From Fodinibacter luteus (lineage in GTDB: Bacteria; Actinomycetota; Actinomycetes; Actinomycetales; Dermatophilaceae), in assembly GCF_039541575.1 (NCBI RefSeq), contig NZ_BAABGM010000010.1, positions 62,001 through 126,000 on the forward strand: a stretch of 64,000 nt of DNA, read 5' to 3'. Both the position numbers and the translations under genes were made by a program. A model generated the notes under the pieces. It did no database searches, had not been told where the DNA came from, and worked only from the letters and a program-made list of their open reading frames with translations. How positions within the stretch are numbered: the stretch's first letter is position 1; the number at the start of each line of letters is the position of its first letter. This document shows positions 51,245 through 59,803 of the stretch, piece after piece.

Positions 51245-52742
51245 CCCGCGGCGCCACCATCGCGGCGAGCGCGACGACGAGTGGCACGAAGGTCAGCAGG
51301 TACCGCGACCGGCCCTGGGACAGGAGCGTGAAGGCGGCGACACCGAGCAGCGTGAGGGGGAGGAGCACGACCTCGCGGGGCGGCGACCGGGTTCCCAGCG
51401 CCCCCATCCCGGCCAGGACGACGACGGCGATCCACAGGCCCTGCGCGAGGTCGCTGCGCACCGGGTACCACCGGCCGTGGGGGCCGTCGACGTCGCGCAC
51501 CCACCCGGCGAGCCCGTCGGCGGGCCGCAGCGTCTCCGGTCGGGCGTCGCGACCCTCGCCCCAGGCCCAGAACATGCCGTCACCCCAGTTCCACGCGGCC
51601 TTCGTGGCGTAGAAGCGCGCGAGACCGCCGACCCCCTCCCCTGCATAGCGCGCCTCGATCCACTCGGCGGACCACCGCGTGGCGGCCTCGCGGTCCAGGT
51701 CCGCGACGGCCGCGAGCATGACCCCGTTGTAGCCCCCGTAGCGCGTGGGGTGGCCCGGGCTCGCGACCGGCGTCATGCCGTTCGCGACCCACCACAGGGG
51801 CGGCGGTGACGCGCCCTCACGCAGCCCCACGTCCCCGACCGCCCGGGTCGCGGCGCCCGTCAGGGCGAGCACGAGGCCGAGCGTCACCACGAGCCAGGTG
51901 AGGGTGCCCCCCACGACGGCGAGGACCTCCCGGCGCGAGGCGCGCGCGTCGACCGCCGCGAGGAGCCCGACGACGGCGACGGCGACGAGCAGGACGAGCG
52001 GGGTCGTCTTGAGGGCGATCGCGAGCGCGGCGAGGGCCGCGGACGCGAGCAGCTGGACGACGGCCAGCGGGTCGCGCCGCCGGGAGGCCCTCAGCACGAG
52101 GAGGACTGCTGCCGTGACGAGGGGCAGGGCGAGGACATCGGTGTACGGCACGGCCACCCAGGGGGACGTGGCGACGAGGGCGAGCACGACGAGCTGAGCG
52201 GCGACCGCTCGCACCCGGCCGGCCACCGGGGCCACGAGGGGGTGGACGAGCCAGGTGCCCGCCCCGGCCGCGAGTGCGACGAGCACGACGAGGACGGTGT
52301 CGGCCGCCCAGCCCGTGCGCTCCTCGACCCACAGGGTCGAGCGGTGCAGGTCGACGAGGAGGTGGATGTTGGGGTAGCGCGAGAGGTAGCCCACGCGCCA
52401 CGGGCTGAGCGGCTCCCCGGCGTACAGCACGCGCGCGATCTGGTGGACGGCGCCGAGGTCCCACGACCACGGGAACCGCAGCGACGTTGCGACGACGACG
52501 GCGACCCACCCCCCGGCGACGGCCACGGCCGGTGCGGTCCACCGCGAGGCCACCGCCCGTCGCAGCAGGGCCGGCGGCCGCCAGGCGAGCGCGACGACGA
52601 CGAACAGCACGGCGACGAGCACGACGACCGGCTGCCGGTAGGTCGTGAAGACCGGCACGGGCGCGACGACCGCGACCGAGCCGACGGCCACGAGCAGCAC
52701 GCCCATGAGCGCCACGACGACGCGCCCCACCCGTGCTTCCAC
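51222..52742 (-). CDS. Polytopic membrane protein, glycosyltransferase-like
   Basis: About 506 aa from GTG at 52742, which lies 6 bases after TACCTT; a start at 52799 (adding 19 residues) is possible but has no ribosome site or -10 box. Around eleven hydrophobic helices are present. An early extracytoplasmic loop has SWDLGAVHQIARVL with Asp and a later loop YLSRYPNIHLLVDLHRSTLW, similar to GT-C mannosyltransferases that use polyprenyl sugars. Substrate not determined. Confidence 0.7.
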   Translation of the reverse strand: MEARVGRVVVALMGVLLVAVGSVAVVAPVPVFTTYRQPVVVLVAVLFVVVALAWRPPALLRRAVASRWTAPAVAVAGGWVAVVVATSLRFPWSWDLGAVHQIARVLYAGEPLSPWRVGYLSRYPNIHLLVDLHRSTLWVEERTGWAADTVLVVLVALAAGAGTWLVHPLVAPVAGRVRAVAAQLVVLALVATSPWVAVPYTDVLALPLVTAAVLLVLRASRRRDPLAVVQLLASAALAALAIALKTTPLVLLVAVAVVGLLAAVDARASRREVLAVVGGTLTWLVVTLGLVLALTGAATRAVGDVGLREGASPPPLWWVANGMTPVASPGHPTRYGGYNGVMLAAVADLDREAATRWSAEWIEARYAGEGVGGLARFYATKAAWNWGDGMFWAWGEGRDARPETLRPADGLAGWVRDVDGPHGRWYPVRSDLAQGLWIAVVVLAGMGALGTRSPPREVVLLPLTLLGVAAFTLLSQGRSRYLLTFVPLVVALAAMVAPRVTGRRRP

Positions 52743-52816
52743 GTGCCGAAGGTAGCGAACGGGGTCGCGGCGTCGCGCAGCGGGCGCCCGGGTCGTCATC
52801 GAGAGACCCGAACGGG

Positions 52817-53686
52817 TCAGGCCGTCGCCCAGCCGCGGACCCCGGCGACGGTGACCGAGCGCGCGGCGACCCCGACCGCCCGGGCCAGCGCCACAGGGAG
52901 GTCGCGCATGCCGTGCCGGCCCACCTCCGCGAGCAACGCCCCGTGGAGGACGTCACCCGCGCCGAGGGTGTCGACGACGTCGACGACCGGCACGTCGACC
53001 GTTCCCGAGGAGCCGTCGGCGGCGAGCCACCGCACCGGGTCGGCACCCGCGCTCCGCGCCACCCACGTCGGCCCGAGCGCGAGCAGCTCGTCGAGGCCCC
53101 CGCCTGACGGGGGGCGCAGGTCCGCCGAGGCGACGAGGACGTCGACGTCGCCGAGCAGGCCGTCCAGCCCAGGCTTCCACGACCCCGCGTCGGCGACGAC
53201 GGGGATGCCGTGCTCGCGCGCCGCCGCGGCGACGACACGGGCGACGGGCAGGTGGTGCCCGTCGACGAGCACCGCGCTCACGCCGCCGAGCAGCTCCTCC
53301 AGGTCGCCTCGCGCCGGCAACGCCCACCCGCTCGCCCCCGCGGCGTTGCGCGAGGCCACCGCGCGCTCACCGCTCGAGGCGGTGACGAGCACGGTCGACA
53401 CCGGCAGCTCGAACCCCTGACCGGCGACGTCGACGAGCTCCACGCCGTGCTCGGCGCAGTCGTGGCGGACCACCGCCCCCAGGGGCGACGCGCCCACCCC
53501 GGTGACGAGGCGGCACGGCATCCCCAGCAGGGCGGCGGTCACGGCGGCGTTGAGGGCAGGACCACCCGCCTCGACGCGGGTGCCGAGCGCGACGACCTTC
53601 TCGTTCGCGCCCGGCATCCGCTCGACGGCCTGGACGACGTCGACCGTCGCGAGCCCGCAGGCGAGCACGCGGGGAGGGGTCGCCAT
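52817..53686 (-). CDS. PfkB-family sugar kinase
   Basis: 289 aa. Ribokinase-like fold: N-terminal GLATVDVVQAVERMPGANEK and GGPALNAAVTAALLG, C-terminal DTLGAGDVLHGALLAEVG with catalytic Asp. It phosphorylates a sugar or nucleoside with ATP. No neighbouring sugar genes point to a substrate. Confidence 0.87.
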   Translation of the reverse strand: MATPPRVLACGLATVDVVQAVERMPGANEKVVALGTRVEAGGPALNAAVTAALLGMPCRLVTGVGASPLGAVVRHDCAEHGVELVDVAGQGFELPVSTVLVTASSGERAVASRNAAGASGWALPARGDLEELLGGVSAVLVDGHHLPVARVVAAAAREHGIPVVADAGSWKPGLDGLLGDVDVLVASADLRPPSGGGLDELLALGPTWVARSAGADPVRWLAADGSSGTVDVPVVDVVDTLGAGDVLHGALLAEVGRHGMRDLPVALARAVGVAARSVTVAGVRGWATA

Positions 53687-53708
53687 GTCGGGGCCGGGTG
53701 GCGCCGGG

Positions 53709-55454
53709 TCAGACCGGGACGACGCTGTCGCGCTCGGCCCGGTTCACCGCCGACATGATCGCCCGCAGCGACGCCTTGACGATCGACTCGTGGAGGCCGA
53801 CACCCCACAGCACCCGCTCCCCCACGGCGCACTCGACGTAGGCCGCGGCCCGCGCGTCACCCCCGGCCGACAGGGCGTGCTCGTGGTAGTCGAGCACGCG
53901 GACGTCGACACCGAGGGGCTCGAGGGCTGCGATGAAGGCCGCGATCGGCCCGTTGCCGGTGCCCGAGATCTCGACCTCCTTGCCGCGGTCGGTGATGACG
54001 GACTCGATGTGGTCCATGCCGTCGTCGGCGCCGACGAGGGTCGAGCGCACGGGCGCGAACCGGCCCCACCGCTCGTCGGGGCGGTCTGCGTGGAGGTACT
54101 CGTCGGCGAACATCTGCCAGATCTGCCCGGCCGAGAGCTCGCCACCCTCGGTGTCGGTGCGGCGCTGGACGACGTGGCTGAACTCGACCTGGAGGCGGCG
54201 GGGCAGCTCGAGGCCGTGCTCGCTCTTGAGCAGGTAGGAGACCCCGCCCTTTCCGGACTGGCTGTTGACCCGCACGACGGCCTCGTACGAGCGCCCGATG
54301 TCGTGGGGGTCGATCGGCAGGTAGGGCACGCCCCAGTCGATGTGGTCGACGTCGGTGCCCGCCGCCGCGGTGCGCCGGTCCATGTCCTCGAAGCCCTTCT
54401 TGATGGCGTCCTGGTGGGAGCCGGAGAAGGCCGTGTAGACGAGGTCGCCGCCCCACGGGTGCCGCTCGTGGACGGGCAGCTGGGTGCAGTACTCCACCGT
54501 GCGCCGGATGTCGGCCATGTCGGAGAAGTCGACCTGCGGGTCGATGCCCTGGCTGAACAGGTTCATCCCGAGGGTGACGAGGCAGACGTTGCCGGTGCGC
54601 TCGCCGTTGCCGAACAGGCAGCCCTCGATGCGGTCGGCACCGGCGAGGTAGCCGAGCTCGGCCGCCGCGACGCCCTCACCGCGGTCGTTGTGGGGGTGCA
54701 GGCTGACGACGACGGACTCGCGCCGGTCGAGGTGGCGCACCATCCACTCGATGGAGTCCGCGTAGACGTTGGGCGTCGCCATCTCGACCGTGGCCGGGAG
54801 GTTGACGATCATCTTGTGGTCGGGCGTCGGGTCGATGACCGCGATGACCTCGTTGCAGATCCGCACCGCGAACTCGAGCTCGGTGCCGGTGTACGACTCG
54901 GGCGAGTACTCGTAGTAGACGTCGGTCTCGGGGACCGTCTCCTCGAGCTTCCGGCACAGCCGCGCCCCCTGGAGGGCGATGTCGATGATGCCCTCCTGGC
55001 TCATCCCGAAGACGACGCGCCGCTGGAGCACCGAGGTCGAGTTGTAGAAGTGCACGATCGCCGAGCGGCTGCCGCGGATCGCGTCGTAGGTGCGCTCGAT
55101 GAGGTGGTCGCGGCACTGGGTGAGCACCTGGATCGTCACGTCGTCGGGGATGTGCCCGCCCTCGATGAGCTCGCGGCAGAAGTCGAAGTCGGTCTGGCTC
55201 GCGCTCGGGAAGCCGACCTCGATCTCCTTGTAGCCCATCCTGACGAGCAGCTTGAACATGCGCATCTTGCGCTCGGCGTCCATCGGGTCGATGAGGGCCT
55301 GGTTGCCGTCGCGCAGGTCGACCGCGCACCAGCGCGGAGCCTTGGTCATCGTGCGGTCCGGCCAGGTGCGGTCGGGGAGCTCGACGTCGATCTGCTTCTG
55401 GAACGGCACGTACTTCTGGATCGGCATCCCGGAGGGCTGCTGGGGGTGGATCAT
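53709..55454 (-). CDS. leuA: 2-isopropylmalate synthase
   Basis: 581 aa, the long actinobacterial form. The barrel begins WCAVDLRDGNQALIDPM, metal His-x-His in SLHPHNDRGEGVAAAELGYL, then RIEGCLFGNGERTGNV. The C-terminal regulatory domain (about 440-570) binds leucine for feedback. It commits 2-ketoisovalerate and acetyl-CoA to leucine synthesis. A 43-codon ORF ends 7 bases before its start (55462-55593). Confidence 0.95.
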   Translation of the reverse strand: MIHPQQPSGMPIQKYVPFQKQIDVELPDRTWPDRTMTKAPRWCAVDLRDGNQALIDPMDAERKMRMFKLLVRMGYKEIEVGFPSASQTDFDFCRELIEGGHIPDDVTIQVLTQCRDHLIERTYDAIRGSRSAIVHFYNSTSVLQRRVVFGMSQEGIIDIALQGARLCRKLEETVPETDVYYEYSPESYTGTELEFAVRICNEVIAVIDPTPDHKMIVNLPATVEMATPNVYADSIEWMVRHLDRRESVVVSLHPHNDRGEGVAAAELGYLAGADRIEGCLFGNGERTGNVCLVTLGMNLFSQGIDPQVDFSDMADIRRTVEYCTQLPVHERHPWGGDLVYTAFSGSHQDAIKKGFEDMDRRTAAAGTDVDHIDWGVPYLPIDPHDIGRSYEAVVRVNSQSGKGGVSYLLKSEHGLELPRRLQVEFSHVVQRRTDTEGGELSAGQIWQMFADEYLHADRPDERWGRFAPVRSTLVGADDGMDHIESVITDRGKEVEISGTGNGPIAAFIAALEPLGVDVRVLDYHEHALSAGGDARAAAYVECAVGERVLWGVGLHESIVKASLRAIMSAVNRAERDSVVPV

Positions 55455-55461
55455 CTGGGGT

Positions 55462-55593
55462 TCACGCCTTCGTCTCGTCTGCTGGGGTCCCGGCCGGGTG
55501 CAGCAGGAACTCCGCGACGAGGGGCGGCCGATTCAGGCCCCGCCGCGGCGGCGAAGGAGGAGGCGTCCAGAACGCACGGGTCCAGAGTGCCAT
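55462..55593 (-). CDS. Possible upstream small ORF of leuA
   Basis: ATG at 55593 to TGA at 55464-55462 encodes 43 residues beginning MALWTRAFW and containing LVAEFLLHPAG. It ends 7 bases before the leuA ATG. Leucine codons number six, not the run expected of a classic leader peptide. GGGAG lies directly before the ATG. It may be a translational leader or chance. Confidence 0.3.
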   Translation of the reverse strand: MALWTRAFWTPPPSPPRRGLNRPPLVAEFLLHPAGTPADETKA

Positions 55594-55623
55594 GCTCCCG
55601 GCATCCGGCCAACCCCGGCCCAC

Positions 55624-56418
55624 TCACCGACCCCCGCCACGCACCCGGACGGACAGGCACGTGACGCAGCCCTCGAGCTTCTCGAGCTCGCCGATGTCGA
55701 CCTCGGTCACCTCGTGGCCGCGGGAGCGGAAGGATGCCGCGGTGCGCGGCGCGCTCGTCGCCATGAGCAGGTGCCCCTCGCCCACGACGACGACGTGCGC
55801 GCCGCCCTCCTCGGGGACGTCCTCGTAGCGGGGGAACGCCTCCTTGTCGTCGACGACCGGACCCCAGCCGACGACCGTGCCGTCGGGCAGGGCCGTGCAC
55901 GCGGACTTCAGGTGGAGGGCACGAGTGACCGGCACGGCCTGGACGCGGACACCGAACTCGCGCAGGTGCACTGCGAGCTGCTGGACGCCGACCCCGTTGG
56001 TCCGCCCGCCGACCCCGACGTAGGCCGTGCCACCGGTGCGCAGCACGTCCCCGCCGTCGAGGGTGCCCGGCGCCTCGATCGTCGCGACCCGCAGCCCGAG
56101 GCCGCGCACCGCGCGCTCGACGCCTGCGACCTCGTCGCGGCGCTCCGGGGCGCCGGGCCGGGTGAGGACGGCGAGGTCGCCGTGGACGACGACGGCGTCC
56201 TCGACGAAGACGGCGTCCGGGCAGTCGTCGGCCGGCTCGACCTCGACGACCTCCCATCCCGCGTCGGAGAGAGCCCCGGCATACGCCTGCCACTGCTCGA
56301 GCGCACGGTCGACGTCGACGGGCGAGCGCTCGACGTGCGTGACGAGCCCCTCGGCGAGGCGCGGGCCGGGGCGCCGCACGAGCGCGACCGGACGGCTCCC
56401 GGCATCCGGCGGGGTCAC
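55624..56418 (-). CDS. Dimethylarginine dimethylaminohydrolase-like enzyme
   Basis: 264 aa from GTG at 56418, overlapping the acdS stop (GTGA). Guanidino-modifying fold with acidic FVEDAVVVHGDLAV, catalytic His169 in ALHLKSACTAL and Cys254 in GCVTCLSVRVR. It should hydrolyse methylarginines to citrulline and methylamine, or act on another guanidine. Co-operonic with ACC deaminase, suggesting joint use of unusual amino acids as nitrogen source. Confidence 0.87.
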   Translation of the reverse strand: MTPPDAGSRPVALVRRPGPRLAEGLVTHVERSPVDVDRALEQWQAYAGALSDAGWEVVEVEPADDCPDAVFVEDAVVVHGDLAVLTRPGAPERRDEVAGVERAVRGLGLRVATIEAPGTLDGGDVLRTGGTAYVGVGGRTNGVGVQQLAVHLREFGVRVQAVPVTRALHLKSACTALPDGTVVGWGPVVDDKEAFPRYEDVPEEGGAHVVVVGEGHLLMATSAPRTAASFRSRGHEVTEVDIGELEKLEGCVTCLSVRVRGGGR

Positions 56419-57440
56419 GACGCCGGCCACAGCGAGTGGTAGGCGTTGAGTGCCTGCTGCCCACCGAGGTGCGCGTAGAGCACCGTCGAGCCCTTCGGGA
56501 TCTCGCCGTCGCGCACGAGGTCGACGAGGCCGGCCATCGACTTCCCCTCGTACACGGGGTCGATGATCATCGCCTCGAGGCGGCCGCTCAGGCTGATCGC
56601 CTCCATCGTGGAGTCGACGGGGATGCCGTACCGGTCGCCGGCCCACCCCTCGAGGACCTCGATCTCGTCGTCGCGCAGGTCGCGTCCCAGCTCGATGAGC
56701 TCGGCCGTGTGGCGCGCGATGCGGGCCACCTGGTCGCGGGTCCTGTCGATCGTCGCCGAGGCGTCGATGCCGATGACCCGGCGGCGCACCCCGGTGAGCT
56801 CCTCGAGGGCGGCGAACCCGGCGATCATCCCGGCGTGCGTCGACCCGGTCACGGTGCACACGACGACGGTGTCGAAGTGGACGCCGAGCTGTTTCTCCTG
56901 CTCCGCGACCTCGAAGGCCCAGTTCGCGAACCCGAGCCCGCCGAGCGGGTGCTCCGAGGCGCCGGCGGGGATGCCGTACGGCCGCCCGCCCGACTCCTCG
57001 ACCTCGCGGATCGCGTCCTCCCACGACGTGCGGATGCCGATGTCGAACCCTGCGGGGTCGAGGCGGACGTCGGCCCCCATGATCCGGGACAGCAGGATGT
57101 TGCCGACCTTGTCGTTGACCGGGTCGTCCCACGGGACCCACTTCTCCTGGACGAGACGGCAGCTCAGGCCGAGGTGGGCGGCGACCGCGGCGACCTGGCG
57201 GGTGTGGTTCGACTGGACTCCGCCGATGGAGACGAGGGTGTCGGCGCCCTGGGCGAGGACGTCCGGGACGATGTACTCCAGCTTGCGCACCTTGTTGCCG
57301 CCGTAGGCGAGGCCGCTGCTGACGTCCTCGCGCTTGGCCCACACGCGTGCGCCCCCGAGGTGGTCGCTGAGGCGGTCGAGGGGGTGCACCGGGCTGGGGC
57401 CGAAGGTGAGGGGGTGGCGGGGGAACTCGTGCAGCCTCAT
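56415..57440 (-). CDS. acdS: 1-aminocyclopropane-1-carboxylate deaminase
   Basis: 341 aa. PLP Lys50 in AYGGNKVRKLEY, SIGGVQSNHTRQVAAVAAHL, and the discriminating Tyr-Glu in DPVYEGKSMAGL and Leu in YAHLGG, which separate true ACC deaminases from D-cysteine desulfhydrases. It splits ACC, the plant ethylene precursor, to 2-oxobutyrate and ammonia. Coupled to gntR (ATGA) and to the DDAH gene. Confidence 0.9.
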   Translation of the reverse strand: MRLHEFPRHPLTFGPSPVHPLDRLSDHLGGARVWAKREDVSSGLAYGGNKVRKLEYIVPDVLAQGADTLVSIGGVQSNHTRQVAAVAAHLGLSCRLVQEKWVPWDDPVNDKVGNILLSRIMGADVRLDPAGFDIGIRTSWEDAIREVEESGGRPYGIPAGASEHPLGGLGFANWAFEVAEQEKQLGVHFDTVVVCTVTGSTHAGMIAGFAALEELTGVRRRVIGIDASATIDRTRDQVARIARHTAELIELGRDLRDDEIEVLEGWAGDRYGIPVDSTMEAISLSGRLEAMIIDPVYEGKSMAGLVDLVRDGEIPKGSTVLYAHLGGQQALNAYHSLWPAS

Positions 57441-58249
57441 GGCGTGTCCTCGATGTCGGTCGGTGCGGTGGCAGGGGGTGGGCTGGCGGGGGCTGTCGGT
57501 GCTGTGCCGGGCGCTGGGGTGGCGAGGGCTGTCGGTGCTGTGCCGGGCGCTGGGGTGGCGGGAGCTGGGGTGGCGGGAGCCGGGCTCTCGGGCGGGAGCG
57601 CGTCGAGGAGCGGCTGGAGGGTCTCCCAGGTCTCGTGCGCGACGCGGGCGGCCGCCGGGGCGTCCCCGGCTGCGCAGAGGTCGACGAGCCGGTCGTGCAG
57701 GCGCACCGAGGTGCGCCCCGAGAGCGAGGCGAACCGCAGCCGCTCGAGGCGCCGCAGGACGGGCGTGAACTGGTCGAGCACCGTGGCGATGGCGGTGTTC
57801 GCCGCGGCGGCGACGGGGATGGCGTGGAACAAGTCGTCGGCTGCGAGGGCGGCGTCGGCGTCGCCCCGCCCCAGAGCGTCGGCGAAGCGCGCGTTGGCCT
57901 CGCGCATGGCGTCGAGGTCGGCGGCCGTGAGCTGGCCGACGGCCTCCTCGACGGCGAGGCGGTGCATCGCGGCGACGACGACCTGGGCGTTGCGGATCTC
58001 GCGCCGGTCGAGGGTCGCGACCGTGGTCGACCGCCCGGGGGTCGTCAGCACGAGTCCCGCCCCGGCGAGCCGCTGGAGGGCCTCACGGACCGGAGTGCGG
58101 CTCACGCCGAGCCACGCGGCGAGGTCGGCATCGCGCAGCTGCTCCCCCGGGGCGAGGGTGCCGTCGACGACGGCGTCGCGCAGCCGCGTGTAGACGTCGT
58201 CGCGCAGCAGGGAGCGCTGAACGTGCGCTGGGGCGGGAGGCACCGGCAT
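57437..58249 (-). CDS. GntR-family (FCD) regulator of the acdS operon
   Basis: 270 aa. Winged helix LRDAVVDGTLAPGEQLRDAD, LAAWLGVSRTPVREALQRL, then an FCD-type helical domain with DLFHAIPVAAAANTA. The last 45 residues are a Pro/Ala/Thr repeat tail (APGTAPTA twice) from a DNA tandem repeat. It starts inside its own palindromic operator, so it probably represses the operon until an effector binds. Confidence 0.88.
   Translation of the reverse strand: MPVPPAPAHVQRSLLRDDVYTRLRDAVVDGTLAPGEQLRDADLAAWLGVSRTPVREALQRLAGAGLVLTTPGRSTTVATLDRREIRNAQVVVAAMHRLAVEEAVGQLTAADLDAMREANARFADALGRGDADAALAADDLFHAIPVAAAANTAIATVLDQFTPVLRRLERLRFASLSGRTSVRLHDRLVDLCAAGDAPAAARVAHETWETLQPLLDALPPESPAPATPAPATPAPGTAPTALATPAPGTAPTAPASPPPATAPTDIEDTP
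57480..57590 (-). repeat. Tandem 45-bp repeat in the GntR gene tail
   Basis: GGGCTGTCGGTGCTGTGCCG followed by GGCGCTGGGGTGGCG occurs twice, followed by a shorter GGGAGCTGGGGTGGC duplicate. It encodes the Pro/Ala/Thr tail and explains its low complexity. Confidence 0.8.
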
Positions 58250-58262
58250 GCGATATATCGCA
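58249..58262. promoter_or_regulatory. Palindrome TGCGATATATCGCA at the gntR start
   Basis: A 14-bp perfect palindrome whose first base is the A of the minus-strand ATG complement. It is the most AT-rich spot nearby and contains the promoter. GntR/FCD proteins commonly bind such sites, so self-control is likely. Confidence 0.75.
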
Positions 58263-58328
58263 CATCACGGAGCTTCGCGTGTCAAGCCGCGGGCGCCGCG
58301 AACAAGACCCGGGTGGCGCCGAGGGTAG

Positions 58329-58489
58329 CCGCCGGAACGCGGCGCGGCGGGGCCCTCCCCACCAGAACTCGGGCGTGGCGAGTCCGCCGCCAGAACTCGG
58401 GTGCGCTGCGCGTCGCCGCCGCGCTCTGGCGTGGCGGGCGTGGCGGCCCTCCCGCCGGAACTCGGGTGCGCCGAGGCGTCGCCGCGACC
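58329..58489 (+). repeat. Degenerate GGCCCTCCC...GAACTCGGG repeats
   Basis: Blocks GGCCCTCCC + CCAGAACTCGGG at 58351-58382 and GGCCCTCCC + CCGGAACTCGGGTGCGC at 58445-58475, plus CCAGAACTCGGGTGCGC at 58390. The stretch 58263-58500 has no credible gene. Confidence 0.75.
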
Positions 58490-58500
58490 ATGCTGGGTCC

Positions 58501-59418
58501 ATGGACCTCCCCGACCTGCCACGCGGGCTCACGGCCCGACCTCTCGTCCCCACTGACCTCGACGCGGTGTACGCCGTCTACGCCGCGGACGAGGTCGCGG
58601 ATGCCGGCCACCTCGCGATCGAGCCCGAGGACCTCGCCGGTGACTGGGCGCGTCCGAGCTTCGATCTCGCGACCGACAGCATCGGCATCCTGGAGGCCGA
58701 GCAGTTCGTCGCGGCCGCCGAGGTGACCCGTGGCGGCACGCGCGCCGAGGGGGCCGTGCACCCGGCGGTGCGCGGGCGCGGCCTCGGGTCGTGGCTGCTG
58801 CGGTGGACCGAGTCGCGGGCGAGGACCATGGGCGCGACGACGGTCGGGCAGACGACGCCCGACGGGTCCGCCGCGCAACGGCTGCTCCTCACCCAGGGGT
58901 ACCGGCTCGGCCACACCTCCTGGGTGCTGGAGCTGCCCGAGGGGCGCGAGGTCGGCGAACGGCCGTTGCCGGCGGGGTACTCGCTCGCCACCGGCGACGC
59001 AGTGGACCGGGAGCGGGCCGCCTACGAGGTGATCCAGGAGGCGTTCGGTGAGTGGGCCGGGCGCGAGCGGGAGTCGTTCGAGGACTGGGCCGCGACGACG
59101 GTCCGCCGCCCCGGGACGCAGCCGTGGCAGCTCAGGGTCGTCGAGCACGACCGGTCGGTCGTGGGCGCGTCGTTCACGATCCTCGACAGCCAGGGGTCGG
59201 GCTACGTCCACCAGCTGGCGGTCGACCGGGCGCACCGCGGCCGTGGGCTGGCGCAGGCCATGCTCGCCGACGCGTTCGGCCTGGCCCGTGCGGAGGGTGC
59301 GACTCGCAGCGAGCTCTCGACCGACTCACGCACCGGCGCGCTCGACCTCTACCTCAAGGTCGGCATGGAGGTCACCCAGACCTGGACCCACCTCGTCACC
59401 GACCTGCCTCGCGGCTGA
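58501..59418 (+). CDS. Double GNAT-domain acetyltransferase
   Basis: 305 aa; ATG follows CATGCT by 6 bases. Two GNAT folds: first about 10-145 with VRGRGLGSWLLRWTESRA, second about 155-300 with RAHRGRGLAQAMLADAFGLA (acetyl-CoA pyrophosphate loop Q/R-x-x-G-x-G/A). The layout resembles mycothiol synthase MshD, but specific residues are not diagnostic. Substrate unknown. Confidence 0.83.
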   Translation: MDLPDLPRGLTARPLVPTDLDAVYAVYAADEVADAGHLAIEPEDLAGDWARPSFDLATDSIGILEAEQFVAAAEVTRGGTRAEGAVHPAVRGRGLGSWLLRWTESRARTMGATTVGQTTPDGSAAQRLLLTQGYRLGHTSWVLELPEGREVGERPLPAGYSLATGDAVDRERAAYEVIQEAFGEWAGRERESFEDWAATTVRRPGTQPWQLRVVEHDRSVVGASFTILDSQGSGYVHQLAVDRAHRGRGLAQAMLADAFGLARAEGATRSELSTDSRTGALDLYLKVGMEVTQTWTHLVTDLPRG

Positions 59419-59438
59419 CGAGGGGCGGCGCCTCGGCG

Positions 59439-59693
59439 TCAGGCGCCGAGCGAACGAACGAACGCGACGTACTGGTCGCGGGCGTCGTCGGCGCTCGTAC
59501 CCTGCAACTTCGCCCACGCGTCGTACTTCGCTCGCCCGACGAAGTCCATGAGACCGGGTCGGGAGCCCTGCACGTCCCCTTCGGTCGCCTGCTTGTACAG
59601 GGCGTACAGCTTGAGCTTCGCGTCGTTGCCGGGGTCGCTCGCGAGGGTCTTGACGTCCTCGGAAGCGGCGTGGAACTCGTCCTCAGTGGCCAT
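59439..59693 (-). CDS. Acyl-CoA-binding protein
   Basis: 84 aa; ATG follows TAGAGT by 6 bases. Helical ACBP signature: KLKLYALYKQATEGDVQG and GRAKYDAWAKLQGTSADDAR, with the Tyr and Lys that contact CoA. It buffers long-chain acyl-CoA in the cytosol. It is divergent from an acyl-CoA dehydrogenase gene, fitting fatty acid metabolism. Confidence 0.9.
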   Translation of the reverse strand: MATEDEFHAASEDVKTLASDPGNDAKLKLYALYKQATEGDVQGSRPGLMDFVGRAKYDAWAKLQGTSADDARDQYVAFVRSLGA

Positions 59694-59803
59694 GTCGCCA
59701 CTCTAGGACGGCTGACGTCCGCCGCGCAGTGCGCTGCCTCTCATCCGCCGCCTCGGGGTCGCGGAGGACACACTGGAGGTCACCGACGGCGAAGGAGCCA
59801 GCG

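Noticed and set aside
52743..52799. Longer N-terminus of the polytopic membrane protein
   Set aside because: Not excluded, but the ATG at 52799 has neither ribosome site nor -10 box, while GTG 52742 follows TACCTT by 6 bases.
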